A stretch of DNA of 64,000 bases from Boesenbergia rotunda (taxonomy: Eukaryota > Streptophyta > Magnoliopsida > Zingiberales > Zingiberaceae), in NCBI GenBank assembly GCA_024364735.1, contig JAGFNQ010000889.1, forward strand, positions 334,310 to 398,309, read 5' to 3'. A model generated the notes under the pieces. That model saw only the letters and a list, made by a program, of their open reading frames with translations, was not told the DNA's origin and made no database searches. The stretch's first letter is position 1. Each line of letters starts with the position of its first letter. Of the stretch, positions 24,601-34,969 are shown piece by piece. A program made the translations under genes and the position numbers.

Positions 24601-25484
24601 TTTTTGTTCTTCTGTTTTGGCACCAATTTCTGCATTGATTTCAGTTTTACACAGCCTCAAACCAGTCCCTAACAGAGCATTGCTGATCTTGCTTCCCAAA
24701 ATTCCAACTTTTCAGATTTTCTTTTCTTCTTGGCACAAGTTTACTTCATTTGGTGCCATTTTTCTCCTCATTGCCGATTTTCTTCTTCTTTTTTTTTTTT
24801 CTCGTGTGGGACTTCAAAGAATGATGAGAATTCTAAATTGTCTCAATTGCCTCCACACTAAACCACTCTTTCTTGGCATTCCAACTCACTCAAAATGTGA
24901 TTGTTTCCATCCTTCCATTGCAAAAATTTTTTTTCGAAATGAAATTGCTTCCCAATCACTAATCACTCCCCCACACTTAAAACTTTGTCCGTCTCGGGCA
25001 AAATAACATCAAGAAAACATCCCAAGCAAACAATTCCATAAAAAATTAGGGTTAAGATTAGCAATAAGGAAAGACAACTAGAATAGAATAGACAAATAGA
25101 TGTGGAAAGGTAAATAAAATGCTTAGTCCCTATAGATGTGATCCAACCATTGAAATATGATTTTGAAAGAACCTAAGCAAGTTCTAGAATACAATAACAT
25201 ATGTGTATCACAAAATAAGGCTAATCTCACTAGGTAAAAATAATCCATCTCAAATTTTCAATTAAGAATCCAAAGCAAAATCGTACTCAAGCATCCAAGA
25301 TTTCATCCATGATCTCAAACCCTAAGTTTTGACAACCAAATTTAATTTATTTTCAAAAGACTCTAAAATGCTATGGGATAACCTAGAGGGATACATTTAT
25401 TTCTACTCATTCAAGAAAAGTGCAAAAAGAAATAACAATGTATTTACAAGGACTCCTATGCATTCTACTCTACTCATGCATTTA
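21684..25484 (-). other. Long non-coding 3' internal region of the Tat/Athila-like element
   Basis: 3.8 kb without a supported gene. It is rich in CAGCTTCAATTCAG/CAGCTGCAATTCAG words and in poly-T runs on the plus strand. A block GAATAGATCATCCACGCAGC occurs twice, near 23209 and 24298. The short ORFs are not conserved between repeats and look random. Confidence 0.65.
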
Positions 25485-27507
25485 TTAGCAAGAAAATTCT
25501 ACTTCTAGAAAGCATGAAAATGAAAATGCAATAAAAGAAAATACAAGCAAGAAAAATCTCCCCTTTATTTCTGGTGGACGGAGTCTATCCAGAAGGAGCC
25601 TCCATCTTGGTAGTGGAGGTGTCTGGGTGGCTGGGAGAATTAAGACTCCCCCACACTTAAACTTTGCAGAATTATGCTCCGGTGGCCGAAGGCGATTCAG
25701 GTATAATAGCCATTGAAGAGGTGGAGTGCTTTGAATTAGAGTAAAATCATCTCCTCCTTCTTTCTGCCTTTCAGAAGTCCTTCCAGGAGGCTGAAGTCTG
25801 TTCAGTTGGAGCACCCACTCCTGTAGTCTTCTGGACCCTGCAAAACAGTGTAATACCTTTCTCAAGCGTGCAGGGTCAGAAAGAAATAAAATGATATAAG
25901 TATCTGCATGAAATGAATCCAAATCTGCATCATGTTCAATGAAATCAATTCTTGGTGTCTCAATAAATTTTTCACAATTATTTTCTACCAAGGATGTATC
26001 AAATAATGTATCACAGCCAATAAAATCAATTTGTGGTGCCTCAATGAATTTTTCAAAATTATTTCCAGAATAAGATATGTCAAGAGATTCATCACGAAAA
26101 TCAACATCAAATCTAGGCACCCCTAAAAAATTTTCACACTCAGCATTTGCATCTAATGTAACACCACATGCTTCATTTTCAACAATTTCTACACTAGGTA
26201 CCTCTAGGGATTTTTCACAATTATTTTCTACAAGATATGTATCCCTAAGTATATCACAAACAATAAGATCAGTTTGAGGTACCTCATTACAAATTTCAGA
26301 AAAATTAGGAGGAGAATTTACCTGATCGTGCTGAAAAGTACCTGGAGATTCTACAAAAGTAGATATATCTGTGGTCTCCTCCTGATCATGTGCAGTCTCC
26401 TCTTCAGCCTCAGGCTCTGGTGGACACTCAACTAGAGTAGGTGATCCTTAGGTTCTTGCTTCCACCATGCAAGTCCCTACACTTTCTGGTAATTGTGGTG
26501 GTCCCTGGGGCTTAGTGCAATCCCCTACACCTATGGAATCATCTTCCTCAACCATTCCTGTATCAACCAAATTAGAAAAATTAGGACCTTCAATAATACT
26601 ATAATCGCAAAATAAAAGATGAGAATGGTCCTGTGAAATAGGAATGGGTGATTCTTGGGGCTTTGTGCAATCCCCTACACTCTCAATCCTATCCTCTGAA
26701 TTTTCTGATGTATCAAACACTGTAGGTGGTCCCTGGGGCTCTGTGCAATCCCCTGCACCTATAGAATCATCTGATTGTTCTAATCTTTGAGCTTGTATTT
26801 GATTCCATTGATCAACCAATTTTGCAAGGCTTTCTTCGATGTCTTGCTGTTGTTGTACGACTTGTTGTTGCCAAGCTTGTTGTTGTTGTAGCATTTGTTG
26901 ACACATCTCTATCATCCTTTGTTGTTGTTCCTCATCCCAATCAGGATCATCAAAGCCTCCTTGATTAAACTGCGGAATTGGGAGGGGCTGAAAATTTTGA
27001 GTGTCTTGCTGAAAATTTTGAAAACCTTGCTGAAAATGTTGAAATTGTGGTTGAAAGGATGGTTGAACTAGCTGAGAATGGTAGCCCTGGAAATCTTGGA
27101 TCTGAGGTTGAAATTGTGGTGGTGACCACTGAAATTGAGTGGGCTGGAAATTCTGGGTGCAAGGCTGAAAATTTGGATCGCATGGCTGTGAATATTGAAA
27201 AGGTTGTTGAAAATTCTGTATAGGTTGAAATTCTTGCTGCCATGGCTGAGGTTGAAGCTGAAATTGATTATTTTGGGGCTGAAAACTTTCAAAAGGCTGC
27301 TGGAAATTTTGTGATTGCTGAAATTGTTGAAATGGTTGCTCAAACTGGGGCTGAAAACTCTGGAATGGCGTTCTGAAAATTCTGATTTGGTTGAAAATCT
27401 TGTTGAAATTGTTGACATTGTGGCTGAAAAAATTGATTTGGTTGCTGATTGAAAGGTTGGTTCTGTTGAAAATGTGGACACGGCTGCTGATAAGTAGATG
27501 AAAACAT
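25485..27507 (-). pseudogene. Phe/Gln/Pro-rich protein of the Tat/Athila-like element, broken twice
   Basis: The ATG at 27507 opens a frame with Gln/Phe/Pro repeats (FQQNQPFNQQ). A one-base shift near 27375 moves the frame, which then runs on with FQPQ/NFQQPFQ repeats, a likely coiled coil with poly-Q (about 26940-26770), and repeated DCTKPQGPP motifs. A TAA at 26448-26450 interrupts it. The same frame continues with diverged ENNCEKFIETP repeats and three copies of a W..LNRLRPPE motif, to the stop at 25485-25487. The total is about 670 codons. I recognise no known domain. It sits where gag should be, but no capsid or zinc-knuckle motif is seen. Two lesions against an LTR difference of 0.5 per cent suggest it broke recently or was already dead in the source copy. 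Confidence 0.6.
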
Positions 27508-27644
27508 TTTGATCCTTCAGCCCTGTCACAAAACAAACAAGGAAAATGGCAGTACCTGTATACAAAAGAATAAGCAACAAAAAATAGAACCCAATGATAT
27601 GTCTAAAAGCATACAAGCAAAAATCAAACAAATCAACTAGTTGC

Positions 27645-27663
27645 TTCCCCGGCAACGGCGCCA
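27645..27663 (-). other. Primer-binding site of the Tat/Athila-like element
   Basis: Minus-strand TGGCGCCGTTGCCGGGGAA, six bases inside the 5' LTR. This motif is characteristic of Athila/Tat-lineage plant Ty3-gypsy elements. Confidence 0.85.
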
Positions 27664-27669
27664 AAAATT

Positions 27670-30371
27670 TGATGGACCCAAACTAAGTGTCACGAATGTG
27701 GACCTCAAATTTAGAATTTATAAATGAAATGCTGGAAACCCTTTTACAATCAAAAGTATGAAAATGTAATATAGGGGCCACAGGTCGTATTTTTCTCGGG
27801 GCTAGTTGACGTTGTTTGATTCGCGCTTGTATTTAGGTGTCGTTTGTGTTTTTGGGTTTCACATAAGTAATTGGATTTTGGGTTACAATTCCGAATTGAA
27901 ATCACAATGCAAAGAAGGGAAAACTACACAAATGAATTAAGAGATAAATGGCAAGTAATAGCTCAACCAAATGGAATTTAACTCTAACCATTCACATGGA
28001 ATGCAAGCAAGCTGTTAAGTTCTTAATGCTGAATTTGCAAGAAAGATCATTACTTGCAGAAATGAATCACCATTCAAAACCGAATCTCCATTTGGTACAA
28101 AGGCAGCAATAAAGTCTAAAATGCAGGGAAGAAGTTGGAACTCAAAGCAATCCAAATGTTAAACAAACTGTACCTATTCTAGGATTTTCAATTGTTGCAA
28201 ATACAGAGTTTTGCTTCAGAGTTTTCAATTCAAAGCAATCAAATTGCTAAGCAATCTATAACAAAATAGCTACAAACTTAATGCCAAGCCTTTACTTGAT
28301 ACAAGAGTGTAGCAAAGGTAAAACTTGATACCAAGATTTAAATCTGATGTGCCAAGAGCTTAAATTAAATGCAAAGAATTGCTTTCGGATTAACCACTCC
28401 TAACTAACCAAATGCAAAGCAATCTCTAGCCAAACTGATACACATTCAATTCCGCAACCCCACTTGACACAAAGCTGATACCATTTCAGAAATGAAGCTT
28501 AGTACTTGCCAAAAACAGAGTTGCTAGCAGAAATACACAGCTAACATTGCAGAAACGAAATGGACTTGGCTGCAGAATTGTAGCCACGTGGCTGAAGAAT
28601 GACAGTGCAGTAATTTGATCCAAATGCAGAAATGGATTGCAGCAAAGTGGATGCAACCAGCTGATTCCAAATTCAGAAATGAGGCTGAATTCTTTGTCAA
28701 TGAAACCAGCTACAAGAATAGAGTAACAACTTGAAATCACAGGCCATGAAAATGAATTTCAGGACATCCAAATGGAAAGCCAATTTCTGAATTCACTTGA
28801 TACAAAATCAGTGAATTCAGAAACGATTACAGAGCTCAGAAACAAAGAATGAGCAGAAAAATGAAAACTGAAAACAGGGACAGTGTCTGGGATTTGATAC
28901 GGCACAAGCTGAGCTAAAAAAAAAACATGAAACTAAATTGCAGGCAACTAATGCTAAGTTCTATTCTAACTAAACAAGCCTTTACCTAGCTCGAATGCAG
29001 AATTTAACAACTTGTATCAGAAACTACAAGAAAAAGTTCAGAAATGGCCTGATACGCATGAAAGGATATGGCACGCAGCAATTACACTATGAAATAAACT
29101 GAAATTAACTTCAATTGATCACTAAGAAAGTTCTTAAACTATTAACATGAAGATTTAAATCCTAATTAAGCAGAAACTATGCAATAAACGAAATTACAGC
29201 AGCTAAAACAGAAATCAGAAACAGAAACAGAATTCAGATTCGAAACTACAGCTAGAAACATGAAATTAACTTGTTAAACTACTCCTCAATCTTCCCTAAG
29301 CTCAAAATCTTCTTGGTCGTCAAGCAAGAGCCGGCTTCGAACCCCTAGGCACAGCAAATCAGTGGAGCGCAGCTTGGATTGAAGGAAACAGCTGAAACTG
29401 CACACGGCTGGAATTTTCCAGTCCAATCTCTTGTATCTCGATGGATGGCTTGCGATGATGAGTTGAAGAACATCTGAGCTCACCTGAGAACCACTACAAG
29501 TAGCTCAAACGATCGGAATTGGCTTGTGGACGAGAAACCAGTGATTGGTTAGCAGAGATGCCGAAACCCTCAACAAACTCTGTCCGGATGCAATCTGAGC
29601 TGAATTTTCCACCCTAGCTATCCCCAATGATCCAAATCTTGATCTAGATGAAGGATTGAGGGGTCGCGCCCCGAAAATGGAGAAAAACACTAAGAAAAAC
29701 GAAGAACTCGATGAAGGGAACTGTAGCGGCGGAGACGCGACGGGGAGAAGCGCTGGGGAGTTTCTGATTAAATAGGAATCGATGGACGGCTGTGATTCAT
29801 TTGAGAAGATCCAACGGTAGATCTTGGTCTGATTTGAGCCAAACTTTTATGATGATGATCTGGGGTCAGGATCTGCCTTGTGGTAGCTCGGATCCTCCAG
29901 ATATGCAACGGATGGTCCAGATCAACTCTATCTGTGATTGGACGCTCTAGAGCCTTCCTTGCTTGATCCAACGGTTGATCTAGCTCTGATTGGGATGAAA
30001 CCTTCAGATCTTGATCATAGAGCTTGATCAACCCTAACCCTAGCTCGGATTGCTTCAGATTGTCCCGGATGGCTCAGATCTAGCCGCTCTTGAATCGAAC
30101 GGTCCGGATTAATCGTAGGCTTGATAATTCGATCCGGCTCACATCCGACTCAAGTTTTGACCCAGTATGCCCTAGATCCTTGAACCTTTGATGCCTACAA
30201 AAATATATCAGAAAATTAGTGGCCAAATAATCCAATTTAATGCAATTTTGCAATTAAGTCCAAAATAAAGGTAAGTTCTAAAACCTAGGGTAAAATCATA
30301 ATTAAACAATAAAAACATGGATCAAACATGGATTTTAGCAATTAAAATAATCACAAAAATGGTACTTATCA
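27670..30371 (-). repeat. 5' LTR of the Tat/Athila-like element
   Basis: 2702 bp. The 2-base excess over the other LTR lies in an A run near 28918. The TATTTAAT box on the minus strand is at 29767-29774. Confidence 0.9.
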
Positions 30372-30490
30372 GGCGCCCGGGGCGTCCGGGGCGCCCGGGG
30401 CGTCCGGGGCGCCCGGGGCGTCCGGGGCGCCCGGGGCGTCCGGGGCGCCCGGGGCGTCCGGGGCGCCCGGAGCCTCCGGGGCGCCCGGAT
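30372..30490 (+). repeat. 18-bp GC-rich minisatellite (GGGGCGCCCGGGGCGTCC)n in element A 3' LTR
   Basis: About six near-perfect units. Two to three more lie left of the nested insertion (18918-18969), so the original array was interrupted. The 5' LTR has only one or two such units at 12825-12850. The array is dense in CpG and self-complementary GGGCGCCC. Confidence 0.85.
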
Positions 30491-31173
30491 TCGTAGCTGT
30501 TTTGCTGTTTCGAAGTCAGAACACAGGATAAGCCCTCACGGGGGCGCCCGGAGCGTCCGGGGCGCCCTGATCAATAATCTTATCACCTGCGGCGAGGTAG
30601 GCGCAAGGATAAGGTTTGACCGAGTCTTCCAGGGCGCCCCCAGCGTCCAGGGCGCCCCCAGGAGGCCTATATAAGGGGCTTCGACCCCTCTGCTTTAGAC
30701 ACAACTGCCAAGTACTGTTATGATCATTCTGACCGTCGACACCACGCTAAAGATGAGGCTCTACGACCGGGAGTCTCCAGGAGGTAGTGCGCGGCACTTC
30801 GGAGGTCAAGATCGGCCGAGTTTCATATTCGTGTTTGGTTTGCTTTTACTTGTTCCGTACTTTAACTTTCAATATCTTTTTGATTGTAATTGTAAACTGT
30901 AAGACGGGTTTTCTCCACCTCCGGAAATTCCGGAAAGGAGACCAATAGTGGACTCACGCCGAGTACATAGGCCTTGGACGTACTGACCCAGGGGGGTCGG
31001 GAACCAAGTAAATAAATCCCGCGTGTCATTGTCCTTTGCTTTGTTTTTCGTTCCATTTATTCTCCGCTGCGCTACTAATATTCTAAGTCCAGAACGAAAG
31101 TTTTACGAAGAATTCCGAAAGGTTTTTCACGGTCGATATTCACCCCCCCTTTATCGACGGCACCGGTCCTACA

Positions 31174-31303
31174 CTTAGGATAAGATTTTCAAGTTAGAGA
31201 AAAGATTTTCCAAAAGAATTTTAAAGTTTAAGTACTTAGGATAAGATTTTCAAGTTAGAGAAAAGATTTTCCAAAAGAATTTTAAAGTTTAAGTACTTTG
31301 GAC
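31174..31303 (-). repeat. Remainder of element H interior with a 62-bp tandem repeat
   Basis: After the CTTAG duplication, GATAAGATTTTCAAG...AAGTACTTAG-like units of about 62 bp occur twice. A third, earlier unit lies left of element A (about 11870-11932). Element A thus entered a short tandem array within element H. Confidence 0.75.
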
Positions 31304-31402
31304 TGTTGGAACTTGGATGGCTAGAGAGGGGGGGGGGGGTAAATATAGCCAGACACTTGAACTTTAGCACTTTTCGATTTTCTGCACTCAAAAGGTTAGT
31401 AG
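31304..31402 (-). repeat. LTR fragment I (B family), minus strand
   Basis: Its reverse complement ends CTCTAGCCATCCAAGTTCCAACA with the preceding GGCTATATTTACCCC block, as in the B2 LTR end. Only the terminal 99 bases remain before LTR F starts. Confidence 0.75.
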
Positions 31403-32143
31403 TGTTGGAGCAATCGACCCTAAGATGGTCCGGAGTGACCATAGGTTTTGATGTTTGGGCAAAGGGTGTAAGTTAGGTTTTCCCTTGTATTCTTATATGT
31501 GTATGTTGAGTGTGCAGGTTGTACAGGTTACACATATGGACTTGATTGGACGGCCTCGGTACGGTGAAGGATGGCATGGAGGCAAGCTGGAGGCTTGCAT
31601 GCACATCCGAGGGATCTTGGAGAGCAGGGATGATGAGCTGATGGGTGCGGACTTTGAGGCATGCGTGAAGGATGTCATGGAGGCAAGCTGGAGGCTTGCG
31701 TGCATCCGAGGGACGAGAGTCGAAGATGAAGAGGGCGCGAAGGCAATAGTCAAGGCTGCGGATGAGGAGTCAGTCGAGTCGTGAGGATCGAGTGTTGTGT
31801 GAATGTACTCGGGAAGGGATTCAACTGGGGACCAGTCGACTGCCCTGGGGGCAGTCCACTGGTAGGTGGCTGGTGAGCTGGCAAATTCTAACGTTGGGGG
31901 TGTCAACGGTCGAATTTGGCTGGCACCAGTCGACTGCCCTGGGGGCAGTCGACTGGTAGCGAGAAATCAGCCCCGAGTCCTATTTAAAGAGGACTTCGTG
32001 GTGGTTGAGTTTCTTGATGAAACAAGCTTGGTTAAGGCTTGTTAGTAGTCTCTAGAGTCCTGATCGTGTCAAGGTGCTGTGGCGAGGTTTCTCCACCCAC
32101 AAGGAGCAACAAGGACTAACCGGAGGTTATCCGGGGAGTGATC
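31403..32143 (+). repeat. LTR fragment F, SIRE-like GTCGAC subfamily
   Basis: Starts TGTTGGAGCAATCG. It has two copies of a GCATGGAGGCAAGCTGGAGG block (about 31575 and 31675), then two CAGTCGACTGCCC...GGGCAGTC.ACTGG inverted repeats (31829-31864 and 31925-31957), a TATTTAAA box at 31981-31988, and R-U5 with GAGGTTTCTCCACC. It is cut at 32143 by LTR G, so its U5 end is missing. Confidence 0.72.
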
Positions 32144-32876
32144 TGTTGGTGCAGAAAGCACCCAAGTCGAACCTGAGTTTTGATAATGGCAAAAGGGTTC
32201 AAAAGTTAAGTCTTATTTGTTATCTAATATGTTACTTAAGTGTGCAGGAAAAGTCCTAGCGAAGGACTGCTAGGCACTGGCAAAAGAATGCCAGGGTAAA
32301 AAGTCCTAGCTAAGGACTGCTAGGCACTGGCGAAGGAATGCCAGGGCAAAAAGTCCTAGCGAAGGACTGCAAGGCACTGGCGAAGGAATGCCAGGGTACT
32401 GAAGCCCTAGCGAAGGACTGCTAGGCGCCAGGCGAAGGACAGCTTGGAACTGAAGACCTGGCGAAGGAATGCTAGGCACCGGGCGAAGGGCAGCTTGGTA
32501 TCCAAGACCTGGCGAAGGACCGCTAGGCAAAAGTCCAACAGGAGGAGCCAGTTGGCATCAGGTACATTCTCCCGAGAGGAGTAGGTGAGGACGCGTTCCC
32601 CGTTGAGGGAACAGTAGGCGTCGGTTCGACCTAGGGCTCCATTTTGGAGGCCCAAAGTCAGAACCAAGACAGCTAAGGCTGTATAAACTAACATCTTATT
32701 GCTTTATGGTGTTTTGGACTAACCCTGGATGCAGGACCAAAGGAACGAGTGTCTGCAGCTTAGAGAGCCTAAAAGGAGTGAGGCAGCAGCTGACCAGGGT
32801 GCCCGGAGTGTCCCGGGCACCCCCAAGGTGAACACAAAACACATGAAGCAAAGGAAGGCTTCGACAGCTCAAGGGT

Positions 32877-32985
32877 GGGGCGCCCCCGTGCTCCCGGGCG
32901 CCCCCGTGCTCCCGGGCGCCCCCCGTGCTCCCGGGCGCCCCCCGTGCTCCCGGGCGCCCCCCGTGCTCCCGGGCGCCCCCAGTGC
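32877..32985 (+). repeat. GC-rich minisatellite of GGGCGCCCCCGTGCTCCC units in LTR G
   Basis: Five to six units of 18-19 bp with a self-complementary GGGCGCCC core. It occupies the same LTR position as the array in element A, but the unit sequence differs. Confidence 0.82.
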
Positions 32986-33176
32986 AAGCCAACGAAGAGA
33001 AGCCAGCGAAGCCAAGGGATAAGAATTGACTCGGTCAACCCGGGCGCCCCCAGCGTCTCGGGCACCCCGGTCAAGATCTAATCCCGAGTTTGAAGGGATC
33101 AGAAGCTGACCGAGTGAAAGTCGGATCGGCCGACACGTGGGGGGGCGCCCCCGACGTTCCGGGCGCCCCCAGGGCC

Positions 33177-33184
33177 TATAAAAG
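33177..33184 (+). promoter_or_regulatory. TATA box of LTR G
   Basis: TATAAAAG followed by GGCCCTCGACCCC, just after the GGCGCC region. Confidence 0.65.
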
Positions 33185-33601
33185 GGCCCTCGACCCCAAG
33201 GCTTCAAACAACACTTCTTCTAACGCATAAACTCTCTTCTGCTCCCGTGCTCTGCTCCGGAAACCTCCCGATTCAAGACTCAAGAGCCGACGACGTCCCG
33301 CTACTCCGAAAAGACAACCTACATCGGACGTCGGTAAAAGAAGAGTTTTCGTTTTAAAGTTTACTTTGCTATACTTGTAAATTCAATCTTGTAAACTGAA
33401 TTGCGCACTTATAGAATTGCCCGCAGAAAATGGTCAACGACCGTGGGCCTTGGAGTAGGAGTCGACCTAGGCTCCGAACCACGTAAAACTACCTGTGTTC
33501 GCGATTGATTTTATTCCGCTGTGTATTCGCTCTAAGTTTTCATCCGAAAAGCGTTTATCGATATTCACCCCCCCCTCTATCATTTCTCTCGATCCAACAA
33601 G

Positions 33602-33613
33602 TTGTATCAGAGC
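33602..33613 (+). other. Primer-binding site of element G
   Basis: TTGTATCAGAGC, one mismatch to the initiator tRNA-Met motif, two bases after the LTR end. Confidence 0.75.
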
Positions 33614-33834
33614 GGGGAAGTTCAAATTTGGTGCAACCACCAGTTTGAAAATTTTTCGGATTTTTTTTATTTTTATTTTTTCGAATTTCTTCTAATATTT
33701 TTTTTGTTCGAATCTTCTTCTCGTTAATCGAGGTTGGTGCAACACCCCTCGAAAATATTTTTTCTCGCACTACTAATCCAAGACCTAGTCTTGGGATATT
33801 CCTTTTTTTTGTTAATTTCTTTTTTCCAGATAAA

Positions 33835-34864
33835 ATGGTCATGCAAGAAGGCTTCAGCACCGTAAGGCCACCTCTCTTCAGTGGAGAAGACTTCTCCTAC
33901 TGGAAGAGCAGAATGGAGGTCCACCTGGAAACTCAGGTGGACATGTGGATAATCATCCAGTCCGGACTGGAGATTCTAAGAAATGCTGAAGGAGTACCTC
34001 AGACTTACACAGAATGGGACACCGCTCTGAAACGAAGAATTGAAGCGGATGCAAAGGCGACCCAGACCCTTCAATGCGGCTTAACAAAAGAGGAGCTGAA
34101 CCGGGTGGGCCCTTTCAACAGTGCCAAGGAGCTGTGGAGAAAACTGATCGAGCTACATGAAGGAACATCAGACACTCGGATCAGCAAAAGGGATCTCCTC
34201 CTGAACAAGCTGTATACAATTAAAATGACCGACAACGAAACAGCAGCTCAGCTTCACGCCCGAATCCAAGAACTAATGAACGGTCTACACACCATTGGTC
34301 ACATGGTAGAAAACCGTGACTTAATAAGGTACGCTTTAAATGCTTTCCCTAGAAACACCTTGTGGGCATCTATGGTAGATGCATACAAGGTTTCAAGGGA
34401 CCTTTCAAAAGTTAAATTAGATGAATTATTCTCTGAATTAGAGTTACAGGAATAGACTAACTGCAATCTGGCCGAGAAAGGTATTGCCTTTGTTGCAGGT
34501 ACAACTGGAAGGACAATAAAGAAATAGCCTCAACCTGAACCCGAGTCTAACTCAGACTCAGACTCAGAAGACGAAGAAGGAGATAGACCTAAGCTGGTTC
34601 GACTGGCAAGAAACTACTACAAGGAGTTAAAGAACCAAACCAACAAACGAAGAGCCAGTAGAAGAAAGGATGAACTAGCTGAACCCGCAAACGAAAAGAA
34701 CAAGCCCAACGTGACCTGCTACGAGTGCAAGAAGAAAGGTCACTACAAGACGGAGTGTCCGAACCTAAAGGAGACTAAAAAGAATAGAAGGAAGAAGAAG
34801 GCACTTCAGGCAACGTGGGACGAGTCCTCCTCCTCCGAAGAAGAAGAGGTCCCACAGTCGAACC
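33835..34864 (+). pseudogene. Gag of element G, two internal stops, cut by element B1
   Basis: The frame opens with MVMQEGFSTVRPPLFSGEDF and spans a UBN2-type gag domain (retrotransposon capsid): YWKSRMEVHL near residue 20, DAKATQTLQCGL near 75, AKELWRKLIELHEGT near 100, and a NAFPRNTLWASMVDAYK block near 170. TAG at 34453-34455 and TAG at 34525-34527 interrupt it. The same frame continues with an acidic Ser/Asp/Glu stretch and a CCHC knuckle (CYECKKKGHYKTEC, from 34717) to 34864, where the LTR of B1 begins. The sequence is clearly homologous to the B-family gag but from a different subfamily. No pol of G is present. Confidence 0.85.
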
Positions 34865-34969
34865 TGTTGATGCAGTCTGGCCCTGATTGTTGTTTTGGTG
34901 TTGACAACGATTTTAGTTTAGGTTGATGATGATGATGATTATGATTAAGTCCTGATCGAGGATTAGACA

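Larger units (their letters stand above)
18970..30371 (-). mobile_element. Non-autonomous Ty3-gypsy (Athila/Tat-like) retrotransposon, 11.4 kb, young
   Basis: Direct LTRs of 2.70 kb (18970-21669 and 27670-30371), TG...CA ends, and target duplication GGCGC at 18965-18969 and 30372-30376. The primer site TGGCGCCGTTGCCGGGG next to the right LTR is the type used by Athila/Tat elements, and it sets the orientation as minus. A polypurine tract (AAGTGTGGGGGAGT on the minus strand) abuts the left LTR. The 6-kb interior encodes one Phe/Gln-rich protein, now broken. No capsid, protease, RT, RNase H or integrase motif is seen. By eye the LTRs differ at about 15 positions plus a 2-base length change in an A run, about 0.5 per cent, so the insertion is recent. 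Confidence 0.9.
11933..31173 (+). mobile_element. Element A: SIRE-like non-autonomous retrotransposon with nested insertion
   Basis: It is bounded by TGTTGGTGCAAG and GGTCCTACA, with the 5-bp target duplication CTTAG at 11928-11932 and 31174-31178. The 5' LTR is 11933-13534. The 3' LTR starts at 18047 and is split by the Tat/Athila-like element 18970-30371. The 4.5-kb internal region has a tRNA-iMet primer site, a short gag-like gene with two CCHC knuckles and an Asp/Lys/Asn/Ser-rich tail, a long AT-rich array, and a polypurine tract. There is no protease, integrase, RT or RNase H, so it must have depended on a helper. By eye the LTRs differ by a few per cent, which makes A older than the element inside it. 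Confidence 0.9.
18047..31173 (+). repeat. 3' LTR of element A, split by nested insertion
   Basis: The two parts are 18047-18969 and 30377-31173, about 1.72 kb without the insert and one copy of its target duplication. It matches the 5' LTR throughout, but its GC-rich 18-bp array is longer. In the first 480 bp I counted about 12 differences from the 5' LTR by eye. Confidence 0.88.
32144..33599 (+). repeat. 5' LTR of element G, GGCGCC subfamily (1456 bp)
   Basis: Starts TGTTGGTGCAGAAAG and ends CGATCCAACA. It has CCTAGCGAAGGACTGCTAGG and CTGGCGAAGGAATGCCAG units (32260-32530), the CGGTTCGACCTAGG block, a GC array (32877-32985), TATAAAAG at 33177-33184, and the terminal TATTCACCCCCCCC block. 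The TSD cannot be checked because no 3' LTR of G is present in the window. Confidence 0.85.

Noticed and set aside
26965..27243. Extra Ser/Thr/Phe-rich ORFs over the FQ repeats
   Set aside because: Alternate frames of a repeated CAA/TTT coding region. The FQ frame alone continues across the stop into further repeats.
30028..30045. CCCTAACCCTAGC, telomere-like
   Set aside because: One and a half units only, inside the LTR of the Tat/Athila-like element, and present identically in the other LTR.
31493..31906. 137-residue minus-strand and 109-residue plus-strand ORFs
   Set aside because: Both fall in LTR F over its duplicated GGCATGGAGGCAAGC block. They are shadows of the repeat.
32696..33207. 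Several 95-112-residue Gly/Ala/Pro/Arg-rich ORFs
   Set aside because: They are products of the GC minisatellite in LTR G, open in many frames because GC repeats lack stops.
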